Shown here: positions 1 through 15,930 of the stretch, one piece after another
Layout of the letters: every line of letters begins with the position of its first letter
Numbering within the stretch: the stretch's first letter is position 1
DNA from: Bettongia penicillata ogilbyi
Taxonomy: Eukaryota > Chordata > Mammalia > Diprotodontia > Potoroidae
Length of the DNA: 64,000 nucleotides
Assembly: GCA_023548195.1 (NCBI GenBank)
Contig: JAJHZJ010000399.1
Coordinates: forward strand, 10,369,820 to 10,433,819
Direction: 5' to 3'
Notes under the pieces: generated by a model
What the model was told of the DNA's origin: nothing
The model's input: only the letters and a program-made list of their open reading frames with translations
Database searches by the model: none
Made by a program: the position numbers and the translations under genes

Positions 1-1420
1 CACACATACACACAGAAACACACACAGATACTCACACATACACACATACATACACATAGACATACACACAACCATGCACACACACATACACGTACACACA
101 CACACATACACTTGTCTCCATGATGGTGCTCAGATTCCATCTGAGCTTATCACCAGAATTCAGTTTGTAACTGGTCCACGTGTAATGACACATACGCACA
201 TTCAAACATACACACACATACACACATTTACACACCTACACAGAAACACAAACACATACACACATATACAGGCACAGATACAAACACATACACACACATA
301 CACATAGAGATACACACATGTACGCACGCATACACACACCCATACACACATAAACATACACACATACACACACATACACATATACACATACATACACATA
401 GACATACTCACAAACATGCACACACATACACATACACACACATACACACAGATACACACTCATACACACAAATACACACAGGTACACACACATACGCACG
501 CATACACACATATACACATGCATACACATAAAAACACATACACACATACACATAGAGATACACACACATACGCACGGATACACACACACATACTCACACA
601 CAAACACACCTACACACATAAACATACACACACATACACACACAGATACATACACACACATACAGATACACACACATACGCACGCATACACACACACAAT
701 ACACACTCCCATACGCACACATACAGATACACACAAATACGCACGCATACACACACATACACACATACATACACATAGACATACACACATATACACACAC
801 AGATAGAGACATACACTAATACAGATACACACACAAACGCACGCATACACACACACATACACACACAAACATGCACACACACGTACACACATACACACAG
901 ATACACACACATACACATACAGATACACACACGCATGCCTACTCACACACATACAAATACACACGCATACACACATACACACACATACATATACACACTC
1001 ATACATTAACATATACACACACATACACACATACACATACACACACGCACATACACTTGCCTCAGTGATGGTGCTCAGGTTCCATCTGAGCTTATCACCA
1101 AGGTTCAGTTTGTAACTAGTCCACGTGTAATGACAGATACACACATACACACACCCATACACACCAACACACAGACACACACAGACACACACATACAGAT
1201 ACACACATACACATGCATGCACGCACACAAAACACACAAACATGCACACACACATACACATACACACAGATACACAGAAACACAAACATACACATACAGA
1301 TACACACATACTCACGCATACACACACATGCACATACACACATACACACAAGCATACACATACACACAGATACATATACACACACATACATAGACACATA
1401 CACACACATAGACACACACA
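1..1420. repeat. CA-rich microsatellite tract CA1 with two modules
   Basis: Diverged CA/CATA microsatellite that runs off the left edge of the window. Common variants are CACATA, CATACGCACGCATAC and CAGATACA. Two copies of the ~80-bp non-microsatellite module interrupt it, at 109-190 and 1055-1135. The first has the perfect hairpin GCTCAGA-TTCCA-TCTGAGC at 128-146. Both have the CACGTG core just before the return to microsatellite. Apparent long open frames are stop-free artefacts of the repeat. Confidence 0.95.
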
Positions 1421-2354
1421 TTTCTACACCTTTTCTAGTTACCCTCAAGTATGCCACCAACGAATTTTTATGCTGCCCTAAACACTGGCTCTCCCTTACA
1501 TCAGCTAAAAACTGCTTTTCGGAGTTGCCCCAGAAAGGCAGCCAAACTTAAGCTGAGTTGCTCCTCCTGATCCTGCCCATCCTGCTAGTGCTGGATAGAG
1601 ATCACGTCTGAGGGCAAGCATGGTCAAACCTGGAAAGTCTGCATTGGTAATGACCCAGACATGAAAAGACACAAATTGTGCCTGTGTCTCTGGCATCTGG
1701 ACCTCAGGAGATACTGAGATGTGTTAATAATAATACCATGAATAGCTACATTTGTTCAGTGCCTGCCATGTACCAGGAACTGTGCAGAAGATTTTTCCAT
1801 GATCATCTCATATGACAGTCGCAAGAACCCCTTTGGAATAGTTGCTATCAACATCCCCATCTTAAGAGTTGAGAAAGCTGAGGCAGACAGAGGTTCATTT
1901 TCGTGGTCATCCCATGCCTACCTGTAGCAGAAGGGAGAACATGGTATTGGAAACTGTACCCCCTGTATTACCTAGACAATGGGGCCATAGGAGAGGGACT
2001 TGACTTACTTTTGTTTCTGCAGGCTGTTATATTCACCCCTCCAGAGTGTGAAGTAGTGATTTCTCATGGTCTTGCCTCAGAAGCAAGAAGTGTGGCTGAG
2101 GTCAGAAGCATTTCATGATCCCTGGGCCCAAATCTCAGCTACCGTTACTAGCCTAGCCCTCCACTGTCTTACCTCCAGGGAACCTTCATCTACTTCACAT
2201 TCTTCATGCTAGCAAAGTGCTTTTTGCTCGGTGTCTGCTGTCCTGACGCTAACTCACCCAAACTACTGTTTCAAGACCCTCCATAAATCCATTCTCTACT
2301 CACCCGAGACTACTTGACCATGCTTACATCACTACCAGTGTCTTTCTGAATATG
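1421..2354 (+). repeat. Composite-array block 1 (~0.93 kb, MIR-containing)
   Basis: Full-length copy of the block that alternates with the CA tracts. It opens at the CTACACC/TTTCTAGTT boundary and ends at TTTCTGAATATGACACATAC, where the microsatellite resumes. It lacks the 23-bp segment (TGTAGTCAGGTAAAGG...) found after GAGGGACTT in some copies. Small open frames of 60-75 aa recur in every copy on both strands; they follow from recent amplification and are not evidence of coding. Confidence 0.9.
1726..1896 (-). mobile_element. MIR SINE fragment in block 1
   Basis: Read on the plus strand this matches the reverse complement of the MIR consensus core and 3' part. The order is ATTTGTTCAGTGCCTGCCATGTACCAGG, an ACTTTACC-ATCTCAT stretch, AACCCCTTTGGAATAGGTGCTAT-like text, CATCCCCATCTTAAGAG, and GCTGAGGCAGACAGAGGTT. 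All copies in the array descend from one ancestral insertion, because they sit at the same place in each block. Confidence 0.75.
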
Positions 2355-4922
2355 ACACATACACACATACACACACACATACACACACATACACTCACAG
2401 AGATAAACACATACACACACAAATAAACATACAGATACACACATACGCGCGCATGCACACACAATACACACACATACACCCACATACAGATACACACCCA
2501 TACGCACGCATATACACACACAAACACACACATACACACCAACGTGCACACACAGATACACACAAACATACACACACATACACATACACACATACACAAA
2601 TACACACACATACATATACACACATACACACATACATACACATAGACATACACACAACCATGCACACACACATACACATACACACATACAGACACAGATG
2701 CACACACACATAACCACACATACACACATACATACACATAGACATACACCCAACCATGCACACCCACATACACATACACACATATACAGACACAGATACA
2801 CACACATACACACACATAAACACACAGATACACACATACGCACGCATACACACACACATAAGCACACACATACACACATACAGATACACACATACGCACG
2901 CATACACACACATACACAGACATACACGTACACACACATACACACACATACACATACACACAAACATACACTTGGCTCCATGATGGTGCTCAGATTCCAT
3001 CTGAGCTTATCCCCAGGGTTCAGTTTGTAAATTGTGCACGTGTAATGACACATACACACATACACACACATACACGCACACATACACACACATACACACA
3101 CTTACACACCTACACCCATAAACATACACACACAGATACAGACATACACACATACAGATACACACATACGCATGCATACACACACAATACACACATACAC
3201 ACATACACAGACACAGATGCACACACACATACACAAACATACTCACCCACATACACACATACATACACATAGATATCCACACAAACATACACACACATAC
3301 ACATACACACATACACACAGAGATACACACACATACAAACACATACACACACAGATACACACACATATGCACACATACACACATACATACACATCGACCT
3401 ACACCCAACCATGCACACACACATACACATACACACATATACAGACACAGATACACACACCCATACTCATACATACACATAGACACATACACACACATAC
3501 ACATATAAACATACATACACATAGACATACACACAAACATGCACACACATACACATACACACAGATACACACATACACACAAATACACACAGATACACAA
3601 ACATACGCACGCATGCACACACATAAACATACACACACATACACACATACACACACATACACACACATACGCACGCATACACACAATACACACAAACATG
3701 CCCACACACATACACAGATACACAGACACATACACATACAGATACACACATACGCACGCATAGACACATACACAGACGTACACGTACACACACATACACA
3801 CACACATACACATACACACACACACACATACACTTGCCTCCGTGATGGTGTTCAGATTCCATCTGAGCTTATCACCAGGGTTCAGTTTCTAACTTGTCCA
3901 CGTGTAATGACACATACACCCATACACGCACATACACACACACATACACACACATACACACCTACACACATAGACATACACACAGATACAGACATACACA
4001 CACATACAGATACACACACACGCATGCATACACACAAAATACACACATACACACATACACAGACACAGATGCACATACACATACACAAACATACTCACAC
4101 ACATACACACATACATACACATAGACATCCACACAAACATGCACACTCACATACACATACACACATACACACACATACACACAGAGATACACACACATAT
4201 GGACGCATACACACACATACACACACGTACATACACATAGACATACACACAACCATGCACACACACATACACATACACACATATACAGACACAGATACAC
4301 ACACACATACACACACATACACATAGAGATACGTACACATACACACACCCATACACACACATACACATAGACACATACACACACAGACACATATACACAT
4401 ACATACACATAGACATACACACAAACATGCACACACATACACATACACACATGCACAGATACACACACATAAACACAGATATGCAAACATACGCAGGCAT
4501 GCACACAGTTACCCATACACACACATACACACATACACACATACACACACATACACATACAGATACACACACATACGCACGCATACACCCACACAATACA
4601 CACAAACATGCTCACACACATACACACACAGATACACAGACACATACACATACAGATACACACATACGCACGCATACACACACATACACACACATACACG
4701 TAGAGATAGACAAATACGCACGCATACACACACATAATACACCCAAACATGCACACACACATACACACGGATACACAGACACATACACATACAGATACAC
4801 ACATACGCACGCATACACACACATACACATACACACATATACACACATACACACAAACATACACATACACACATACATATACACACACACACATAAACAC
4901 ATACACACACATAGACACACAC
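2355..4922. repeat. CA-rich microsatellite tract CA2 with two modules
   Basis: Diverged CA/CATA tract between blocks 1 and 2. Modules lie at 2970-3050 (variant CTTGGCTCC, hairpin intact, GTGCACGTG core) and 3832-3912 (GTGTTCAGATTCC variant, which weakens the first hairpin arm). Recurrent sub-motifs are CATAGACATACACACAACCATGC and CATACGCACGCATAC, spaced some tens to about 150 bp apart. Confidence 0.95.
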
Positions 4923-5852
4923 ATTACTACACCCTTTCTAGTTACCCTCAAGTATGCCACCAAGGCATTTTTATGCTGCCCTAAACACTGGCTCTCCCTT
5001 ACATCAGCTAAAAACTGCTTTTTGGAGTTGCCCCAGAAAGGCAGCCAAAGTTAAGCTGAGTTGCTCCTCCTGATCCTACCCATCCTGCTAGTGCTGGATA
5101 GAGATCAAGTCTGAGGGCAAGCATGGTCAAACCTGGAAAGTCTGCATTGGTAATGACCCAGACATGAAAAGACACAAATTGTGCCTGTGTCTCTGGCATC
5201 TGGACCTCAGGAGATACTGAGATGTGTTAATAATAATACCATGAATATTAGTTCAGTGCCTGCCATGTACCAGGAACTGTGCAGAACACTTTACCATGAT
5301 CATCTCATATGATAGTCGCAAGAACCCCTTTGGAATAGGTGCTATCAACATCCCCATCTTAAGAGTTGAGAAAGTTGAGGCAGACAGAGGTTCATTTTCG
5401 TGGTCATCCCATGCCTACCTGTAGCAGAAGGGAGAACATGGTATTGGAAATTGTACCCCCTGTATTACCTAGTCAATGGGGCCATAGGAGAGGGACTTGA
5501 CTTACTTTTGTTTCTGCAGGCTGTTATATTCACCCCTCCACAGTGTGAAGAAGTGATTTCTCATGGTCTTGCCTCAGAAGCAAGAAGTGTGGCTGAGGTC
5601 AGAAGCATTTCATGATCCCTGGGCCCAAATCTCAGCTACCCTTACTAGCCTAGCCCTCCACTGTCTTACCTCCAGGGAACCTTCATCTACTTCACATTCT
5701 TCATGCTAGCAAAGTGCTTTTTGCTCGGTGTCTGCTGTCCTGACGCTAACTCACCCAAACTACGGGTTCAAGACCCTCCATAAATCCATTCTCCACTCAC
5801 CCCGGACTACTTGAACATGCCTACATCACTACCAGTGTCTTTCTGAATATGA
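4923..5852 (+). repeat. Composite-array block 2
   Basis: Full-length block of the form without the 23-bp segment. It opens with ATTACTACACCCTTTC and ends at CTGAATATGAGACATAC, one base different from the usual ATGACACATAC. A short deletion in the MIR part (ATGAATATTAGTTCAGTG) removes GGCTACATTT. Confidence 0.9.
5228..5393 (-). mobile_element. MIR SINE fragment in block 2
   Basis: Same orthologous MIR as in the other blocks, antisense. It is slightly shorter because of a ~9-bp deletion near its tail end (high similarity resumes at GTTCAGTGCCTGCC). Confidence 0.72.
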
Positions 5853-8493
5853 GACATACATACATACACACACACATACACACACATACGCATACACACA
5901 CATACACACAGATACACACATACACACACATACACATACAGATACACACATACGCACGCATACACACACATACACACACATACACACAAACATGCACACA
6001 CACATACACATACACACATACACACAGATACACATACACATACACACACATACACATACAGATACACACACGCACGCATACACACACAATACACACATAC
6101 ACACATATACAGACACAGATGCACACACACATGCACAAACATACTCACCCACATACACACGTACGTACACATAGACATCCACGCAAACATGCACACACAT
6201 ACACATACACACATACACACACATACACACAGAGATACACACACATACACACACATACACACACATACGCACAGAGATACACACACATATGCACGCATAC
6301 ACACACAGATACACACACATACACACATATACACACACAGATACACACACATACGGACGCATACACACACACATACACACACATACCCATGCACACACAT
6401 ACACACAAACATACACATACACACCTACACACATACACATACACACACAGATAAAGACATACACACACATAGACACATATACACATACACACACATACTT
6501 ACACATAGATAAACACACAGACATGCATACACATACGCATACACATATACACACAGATACAAACACATACACACACATACAGATACAGATACATACATAG
6601 ACACGCATACACACACATACACAGACATACAGATACACACATACACACACATACACACACACATACACAACTACACACACACATTCACACACATACAGAT
6701 ACACACAGATACGCACACATACACACATAAGCACATATACACACATACGCCCATACGTACCTATAGACATACACAGAACCGTGCACACACACATACACAT
6801 ACACACCCATACACACACATACACATACACACATACACACACATACACATATACCCATACATACACATGCACATACACACAAACATGCACACACATACAT
6901 ATACACACACAGATACACACAGATACACACAAATACACACACAGACACACACAGATACGCACGCATACACACACATACACACACATACACATTCATACAC
7001 ACATACACACAAACATACACAAACACACCTACACACCTACACATACACACATACACACAGAGATACAGACATACACACGTAGAGATACACACACATACGC
7101 ACACATACACACACATATACACACATACACACATCCGTACCCATAGACATACACACAACCATGCACACACTCATACACATACACAACCATACACACACAT
7201 ACACATACACACATACACACATACACACACATACACATATATCCATACATACACATAGACATACACACAAACATGCACACACATACACATACACACACAG
7301 ATACACACACATACACACAAATACACACACAGATACACATACACATGCACACATACACATACAGATACACACACACGCACGCACACACACACATGCACAC
7401 ACATACACACAAACATGCACACATATACACATACACACATACACACAGATACATAGACACATACACACACACAGAGATACACACCCACGCATACACACAC
7501 ATATACACACACATACACACAACCATACACACATATACACACATTCATAAACAAATACACACACATGCAAACACATATACATACACACACAGACATACAC
7601 TTGCCTCCATAATGGTGCTCAGATTCCATCTGAGCTTATCACCAGGGTTCAGTTTGTAACTGCTCCACGTGTAATGACACATACACACCTACACACATAC
7701 ACATACACACACACACAGAGTACAGACATACACACACATACAGATACATACACTTACGCACACATACCCACTCACAAAACACACAAACATGCACAAACAC
7801 ATACACATACACACAGATACACAGACACATACACAAACATACACACACACGCACGCTTACACACACATGCACAAACACACATACACACATACACACAAGC
7901 ATACACATACACACACATACATAGACACACACATAAACACACATACACACAAACATGCACACACAAATACACATACACACATACACACAGATACACAGGC
8001 ACATACACATACAGATACACACATATGCACGCATACACACACATACACACACGTACATACACATAGACATACACACAACCATGCACACACACATACACAT
8101 ACACACATATATAGACACACATAGACACACACATACACACACATACACATAGAGATACTCACACATACACACACACATACACACACATACACATAGACAC
8201 ATGCACACACATACACATATACACATACATACACATAGATATACACACAAACATGCACACACATATACATACACACACAGATACACACAAATACACACAG
8301 ATACACAAACAAACGCACGCATGCACACACATACACATACACACATACACACACATACACATACAGATACTCACACATACGCACGCATACACACACATGC
8401 ACATACACCACATACACACAAGCATACACATACACACACATACATATACACACACACACATACATAGACACATACACACACATAGACACACAC
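5853..8493. repeat. CA-rich microsatellite tract CA3 with one module
   Basis: A long CA/CATA tract (about 2.6 kb) with a single module at 7600-7680 of the GCTCCACGTG subtype (TAACTGCTCCACG). Its module and upstream flank (AAACACATATACATACACAC, CAGACATACACTTGCC) match those in tract CA4, so the two segments share a recent ancestor. Around 6.7-7.5 kb several ~400-bp stretches resemble each other, which suggests internal duplication. Confidence 0.95.
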
Positions 8494-9430
8494 ATTACTA
8501 CACCCTTTCTATTTACCCTCAAGTATGCCACCAAGGCATTTTTATGCTGCCCTAAACACTGGTTCTCCCTTACATCAGCTAAAAACTGCTTTTTGGAGTT
8601 GCCCCAGAAAGGCAGCCGAACTTAAGCTGAGTTGCTCCTCCTGATCCTGCCCATCCTCCTAGTGCTGGATAGAGATCAAGTCTGAGGGCAAGCATGGTCA
8701 AACCTGGAAAGTCTGCATTGGTAATGACCCAGACATGAAAAGACACAAATTGTGCCTGTGTCTCTGGCATCTGGACCTCAGGAGATACTGAGATGTGTTA
8801 ATAATAATACCTTGAATGGCTACATTTGTTCAGTGCCAGCCATGTACCAGGAACCGTGCAGAGCACTTTACCATGATCATCTCATATGATAGTCGCAAGA
8901 ACCCCTTTGGAATAGGTGCTATCAACATCCCCATCTTAAGAGTTGAGAAAGCTGAGGCAGACAGAGGTTCATTTTCGTGGTCATCCCCTGCCTACCTGTA
9001 GCAGAAGGGAGAACATGGTATTGGAAATTGTACCCCCTGTATTACCTAGTCAATGGGGCCATAGGAGAGGGACTTGACTTACTTTTGTTTCTGCAGGCTG
9101 TTATATTCACCCCTCCAGAGTGTGAAGTAGTGATTTCTCATGGTCTTGCCTCAGAAGCAAGAAGTGTGGCTGAGGTCAGAAGCATTTCATGATCCCTGGG
9201 CCCAAATCTCAGCTACCGTTACTAGCCTAGCCCTCCACTGTCTTACCTCCAGGGAACCTTCATCTACTTCACATTCTTCATGCTAGCAAAGTGCTTTTTG
9301 CTCGGTGTCTGCTGTCCTGACGCTAACTCACCCAAACTACGGGTTCAAGACCCTCCATAAATCCATTCTCCACTCACCCCAGATTACTTGACCATGCCTG
9401 AATCACTACCAGTGTCTTTCTGAATATGAC
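8494..9430 (+). repeat. Composite-array block 3
   Basis: Full-length block without the 23-bp segment. Starts ATTACTACACCCTTTCTATTT and ends TTTCTGAATATGACACATAC. It has a few private substitutions, for example CCTTGAATGG and GTGCCAGCC in the MIR tail. Confidence 0.9.
8799..8969 (-). mobile_element. MIR SINE fragment in block 3
   Basis: Antisense MIR at the shared position in the block. The CATCCCCATCTTAAGAG and GAGGCAGACAGAGG parts are intact. Confidence 0.75.
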
Positions 9431-10890
9431 ACATACACACATACACACACATACACATACACACAAATACACACAGATACACAGATACAAACACATACAC
9501 ACACACATACACATACAGATACACACATACGCACGCATACACACACAAAATACACACATACACGCACATACAGATACCCACTCATACGCACGCATACACA
9601 CACACACACATACACACAAACATGCACACATATACACATACACACATACACACAGATACACAGACACATACACACATATACAGATACACACCCACGCATG
9701 CACACACACATACACACACATACACACAACCATACACACACATATACACATGCATAAACATACACACACATGCAAACACATATACATACACACACAGACA
9801 TACACTTGCCTCCATAATGGTGCTCAGATACCATCTGAGCTTATCACCAGGGTTCAGTTTGTAACTGCTCCACGTGTAATGACACATACACACATACGCA
9901 CACACATACACACACATACCCATACACACACATACACACAGATACACAGATACAAACACATACATACACACATACACATACAGATACACACTCATACGCA
10001 CGCATACACACACATACACACACATATACACAAACATGCACACGCAGATACACACAAACATACACACACATACACATACAGATTCACACACGCATGCATA
10101 CTCACACACATACAAATACGCACATATAAACATACCCACACATACATAAACACATATACAAACATACACACATACATACACATAGACATACACACAACCA
10201 TGTACACACACATACACACATATACAGACACAGATGCACACACTCATACACACATACAGACATGCATACACATAGACATACACAAAACCATGCACACACA
10301 CATACTCATACACACATATACAAACACAGACACATACACACACATACACCTAGTGATACACACACATACGCACGCATACACATACATGCACATGCACACA
10401 TATACCGACAAACAAGCATATACACACATATATAAACACATACATACACACACATACACACACATACACATACACACACACACATACACTTGCCTCCGTG
10501 ATGGTGCTCAGATTCCATCTGAGCTTATCACCAGGTTTCAGTTTGTAACTGGTCAACGTGTAATGAAACATACACACATACACACACATACACACACTTA
10601 CACACCTACACACATACACGTAAACACACATACACACACAAATACACACATACACACATACAGAAACACACACATACGCACGCATACACACACAACACAC
10701 ACAAACCTGCACACACACATACACATACACACACAGATACACAGACACATACACAAACATACACATACAGATACACACATACGCACGCATACACACACAT
10801 ACACACACACACTTACACACATACACACAAACATACACACATACATATACACACACATACATAAACACATACACACACATAGACACACAC
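9431..10890. repeat. CA-rich microsatellite tract CA4 with two modules
   Basis: Modules at 9804-9884 (GCTCCACGTG subtype, as in CA3) and 10489-10569. The second has TCAACGTGTAATGAAAC, so its CACGTG core is lost. The stretch 10,270-10,420, with CCTAGTGATACACAC and ACCGACAAACAAGC, recurs at 17,255-17,400 (offset about 6.98 kb). Confidence 0.95.
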
Positions 10891-11850
10891 ATTACTACAC
10901 CCTTTCTAGTTACCCTCAAGTATGCCACCAAGGCATTTTTATGCTGCCCTAAACACTGGCTCTCCCTTACATCAGCTAAAACCTGCTTTTCGGAGTTGCC
11001 CCAGAAAGGCAGAAAAACTTAAGCTGAGTTGCTCCTCCTGATCCTACCCATCCTGCTAGTGCTGGATAGAGATCAAGTCTGAGGGCAAGCATGGTCAAAC
11101 CTGGAAAGTCTGCATTGGTAATGACCCAGACATGAAAAGACACAAATTGTGCCTGTGTCTCTGGCATCTGCACCTCAGGAGATACTGAGATGTGTTAAAA
11201 GAAATACCATGAATGGCTACATTTGTTCAGTGCCTGCCATGTACCAGGAACTGTGCAGAACACTTTACCATGATCATCTCATATGATAGTCGCAAGAACC
11301 CCTTTGGAATAGTTGCTATCAACATTCCTATCTTAAGAGATGAGAAAGCTGAGGCAGACAGAGGTTCATTTTCGTGGTCATCCCATGCCTACCTGTAGCA
11401 GAAGGGAGAACATGGTATTGGAAATTGTACCCCCTGTATTACCTAGTCAATGGGGCCATAGGAGAGGGACTTTGTAGTCAGGTAAAGGTTTTTATGACTT
11501 ACTTTTGTTTCTGCAGGCTGTTATATTCACCCCTCCAGAGTGTGAAGACGTGATTTCTCATGGTCTTGCCTCAGAAGCAAGAAGTGTGGCTGAGGTCAGA
11601 AGCATTTCATGATCCCTGGGCCCAAATCTCAGCTGCTGTTACTAGCCCAGCCCTCCACTGTCTTACCTCCAGGGAACCTTCATCTACTTCACATTCTTCA
11701 TGCTAGCAAAATGCTTTTTGCTCGGTGTCTGCTGTCCTGACGCTAACTCACCCAAACTACTGGTTCAAGACCCTCCATAAATGCATTCTCCACTCACCCC
11801 AGACTACTTGACCATGCCTACATCACTACCAGTGTCTTTCTGAATATGAC
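10891..11850 (+). repeat. Composite-array block 4 (long form)
   Basis: Full block of the long form, carrying the extra segment after GAGGGACTT (TGTAGTCAGGTAAAGG..., about 11,470-11,494). The MIR tail reads TTAAAAGAAATACC instead of the usual TTAATAATAATACC. Confidence 0.9.
11196..11366 (-). mobile_element. MIR SINE fragment in block 4
   Basis: Antisense MIR, same insertion as in the other blocks, with private changes CATTCCTATC and AGAGATGAGAAAG. Confidence 0.73.
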
Positions 11851-12902
11851 ACATACACACATACACACACACATACGCATACACACACATAGACACAGAT
11901 ACACAGATACACACACATACACATACAGATACACACATATGCACGCATACACACACAATACACACACACATACACATATACGCATGCATACACACACACT
12001 CATACACAGAAACATGCACACGCAGATACACACACATACACACATACACACACATACATATACACACACATACATAAATACACACTCACTTACACACATA
12101 CATACACATAGACATACACCCAACCATGCACACCCACATACACACATATAGAGACACAGATACACACACATACACACACATACACACACATAAACACACA
12201 GATACACACACATATGCACGCATACACACACACATAAACACACACATACACACATATATATACACACATACGTATACATAGACATACACACAAACATGCA
12301 CACACACATACACATACAGATACACACATACGGATGCATACACACACATAAACAGACATATACGTACACACACATACGCACGCACATACAAATACACACA
12401 CACATACACTTGGCTCCATGATGGTGCTCAGATTCCATCTGAGCTTATCACCAGGGTTCAGTTTGTAACTTTTCCACGTGTAATGACACATACACACATA
12501 CACACACATACACACACATACACACACATACACACACTTACACACCTACACTCATACACATACACAGAGATACAGACATACACACACATACAGATACACA
12601 CACATACGCATGCATACACACACAATACAAACATACATACATATACAGACACAGATGCACACACACATACACAATCATACTGACCCACATACACACATAC
12701 ATACACATAGTCATCCACACAAACATGGACACACCTACACATACACACATACACACACATACACACACAGATACACACACATATGCATGCACACACACAT
12801 ACACACACATACACATAGACATACACACAAACATGCACACATAAATACACATACGCACATACACACACAGATACACACACATACACACATATAGACACAC
12901 AC
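11851..12902. repeat. CA-rich microsatellite tract CA5 with one module
   Basis: Module at 12409-12489 (CTTGGCTCC subtype, hairpin and CACGTG present). From about 12,040 to the end of block 5 this matches about 15,025-16,020 at an offset of about 2.98 kb, including rare words such as ATCATACTGACCC and ATACAAACATACATAC, so it is a recent segmental copy inside the array. Confidence 0.95.
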
Positions 12903-12992
12903 ATGACTACACCCTTTCTAGTTACCCTCAAGTATGCCACCAAGGCATTTTTATGCTGCCCTAAACACTGGCTCTCCCTTACATCAGCTAAA
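12903..12992 (+). repeat. Composite-array block 5, truncated to ~90 bp
   Basis: Only the first ~90 bp of the block remain (to CATCAGCTAAA). The sequence then passes straight into CA microsatellite (CACAACCATGC). The missing ~840 bp include the MIR. The junction sits in the AAA run that continues as AAAACTGC in complete blocks, which fits a deletion or strand switch at minimal homology. Confidence 0.88.
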
Positions 12993-15930
12993 CACAACCA
13001 TGCACACACAGATACACACAAACATACACATACAGATACACACACGCATGCATACTCACACACATACAAATACACACACATACATATACACACATACATA
13101 AACACATATACACACATACACACATACATACACATAAACATACACACAGCCATGTATACACACATACACACATATACAGACAGAGATGCACACACACATA
13201 CACACACATACGCACATACATACACATAGACGTACACACAACCATGGACACACACATACACATACACACATATACAAACACAGACACACACACACATACA
13301 CCTAGTGATACACACACATACGCACGCATACACATACATGCACATGCACACATATACCCACAAACATGCATATACACACATATATAAACACATACATACA
13401 CACACACATACACACACACACACATACACTTGCCTCCGTGATGGTGTTCAGATTCCATCTGAGCTTATCACCAGGGTTCAGTTTGTAACTGGTCCACGTG
13501 TAATGAAACATACACACATACACACACATGCACACACACTTACACACCTACACACATACACGTAAACACACATAGACACAGAAATACACACATACACACA
13601 TACAGAAACACACACATACGCACACATACACACACAACACACACAAACATGCACACACACATACACATACACACACAGATACACAGACACATACACAAAC
13701 ATACACATACAGATACACACATACGCACGCATACACACACAACACACAGAAACATGCACACACACATACACATACACACACAGATACAGAGACACATACA
13801 CAAACATACACATACAGATACACACATACGCACGCATACACACACAACACACAGAAACATGCACACACACATACACATACACACACAGATACAGAGACAC
13901 ATACACACACATACACATACAGATACACATATACGCACGCATACTGACACATACACACACATATAGATACACACTCATACGCACGCATACACACACATAC
14001 ACACACATATACACAAACATGCACACACAGATACACACAAACATACACACACATACACATACAGATACACACACGCATGCATACTTACACACATACAAAT
14101 ACACACACATATACACACCCATCTGAGCTTATCACCAGGTTTCAGTTTGTAACTGGTCAACGTGTAATGAAACATACACACATACACACACATACACACA
14201 CTTACACACCTACACACATACACGTAAACACACATACACACACAAATACACACATACACACATACAGAAACAAAAACATATGCACGCATACACACACAAC
14301 ACCCACAAACCTGCACACACACATACACACAGATACACAGACACATACACAAACATACACATACAGATACACACATATGCACGCATACACACACATACAC
14401 ATACACACAGATACACACACATACACACATACACATACAGATACACACACGCACGCCTACTCACACACATAGAAACACACACGCATACACACATACACAC
14501 ATACATATACACACTCATACATAAACACATACACACACCTACACACATACACATACACACACACATACACTTGCCTCAATGATGGTGCTCAGGTTCCATC
14601 TGAGCTTATCACCTAGGTTCAGTTTGTAACTGGTCCACGTGTAATGACACATACACACATACACACACACAAACACACACGTACACACACACATACACAC
14701 TTACACACATACACACACAGATACAGACATACACACACATCCAGATACACACACATACGCAGACATACACACACAATACACACATACAGATACACACACA
14801 TACGCATGCATACACACACATACACACAGAAATGTACACATACATACACATAGACATACACACAACCAGGCAGACACACATACACATACACACATATACA
14901 AACACAGACACATCCACACACATACACCTAGTGATACACACACGTACGCACGCATACACATACATGCACATGCACACATATACCCACAAACATGCATGTA
15001 CACACATATATAAACACAAACATACACACACACATACACATACATATACACACATACATAAATACACACTCACTTACACACATACATACACATAGACATA
15101 CACCCAACCATGCACACCCACATACACACATATACAGACACAGATACACACACATACACACACATAAACACACAGATACACACACATATGCACGCATACA
15201 CACACACATAAACACACACATACACACATATATATACACACATACGTACACATAGACATACACACAAACATGCACACACATACACACATACACATATACA
15301 CACACATACACATACAGATACACACATACGGATGCATACACACACATAAACAGACATATACGTACACACACATACACACGCACATACAAATACACACACA
15401 CATACACTTGGCTCCATGATGGTACTCAGATTCCATCTGAGATTATCACCAGGGTTCAGTTTGTAACTTGTCCACGTGTAATGACACATACACACATACA
15501 CACACATACACACACACATACACACACATACACACACTTAAACACCTACACTCATACACATACACAGAGATACAGACATACACACACATACAGATACACA
15601 CACATACGCATGCATACACACACAATACAAACATACATACATATACAGACACAGATGCACACACACATACACAATCATACTGACCCACATACACACATAC
15701 ATACACATAGACATCCACACAAACATGCACACACCTACACATACACACATACACACACATACACATAGAGATACACACATACACACACATACACACACAG
15801 ATACACACACTTATGCATGCACACACACATACACACACATACACATAGACATACACACAAACATGCACACAAATACACATACGCACATACACACACAGAT
15901 ACACACACATACACACACATAGACACACAC
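12993..15930. repeat. CA-rich microsatellite tract CA6 with four modules and a 105-bp triplication
   Basis: The longest tract in the left array. Modules: 13429-13509 (TAATGAAAC subtype), 14120-14172 (truncated; starts at ATCTGAGC so one hairpin arm is gone; AACGTG core), 14570-14650, and 15407-15487 (CTTGGCTCC subtype). Between about 13,630 and 13,940 a ~105-bp CA-derived unit containing AACATGCACACACACATAC and CATACGCACGCATAC is repeated three times in tandem. Confidence 0.95.

Noticed and set aside
236..1417. Long Cys/Val/Tyr/Met-rich (minus) and Thr/His-rich (plus) open frames up to ~390 aa in the CA/TG tracts
   Set aside because: The CA/CATA repeat and its complement contain almost no stop codons in several frames, so long frames are automatic. 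No domain, start context or exon structure supports them.
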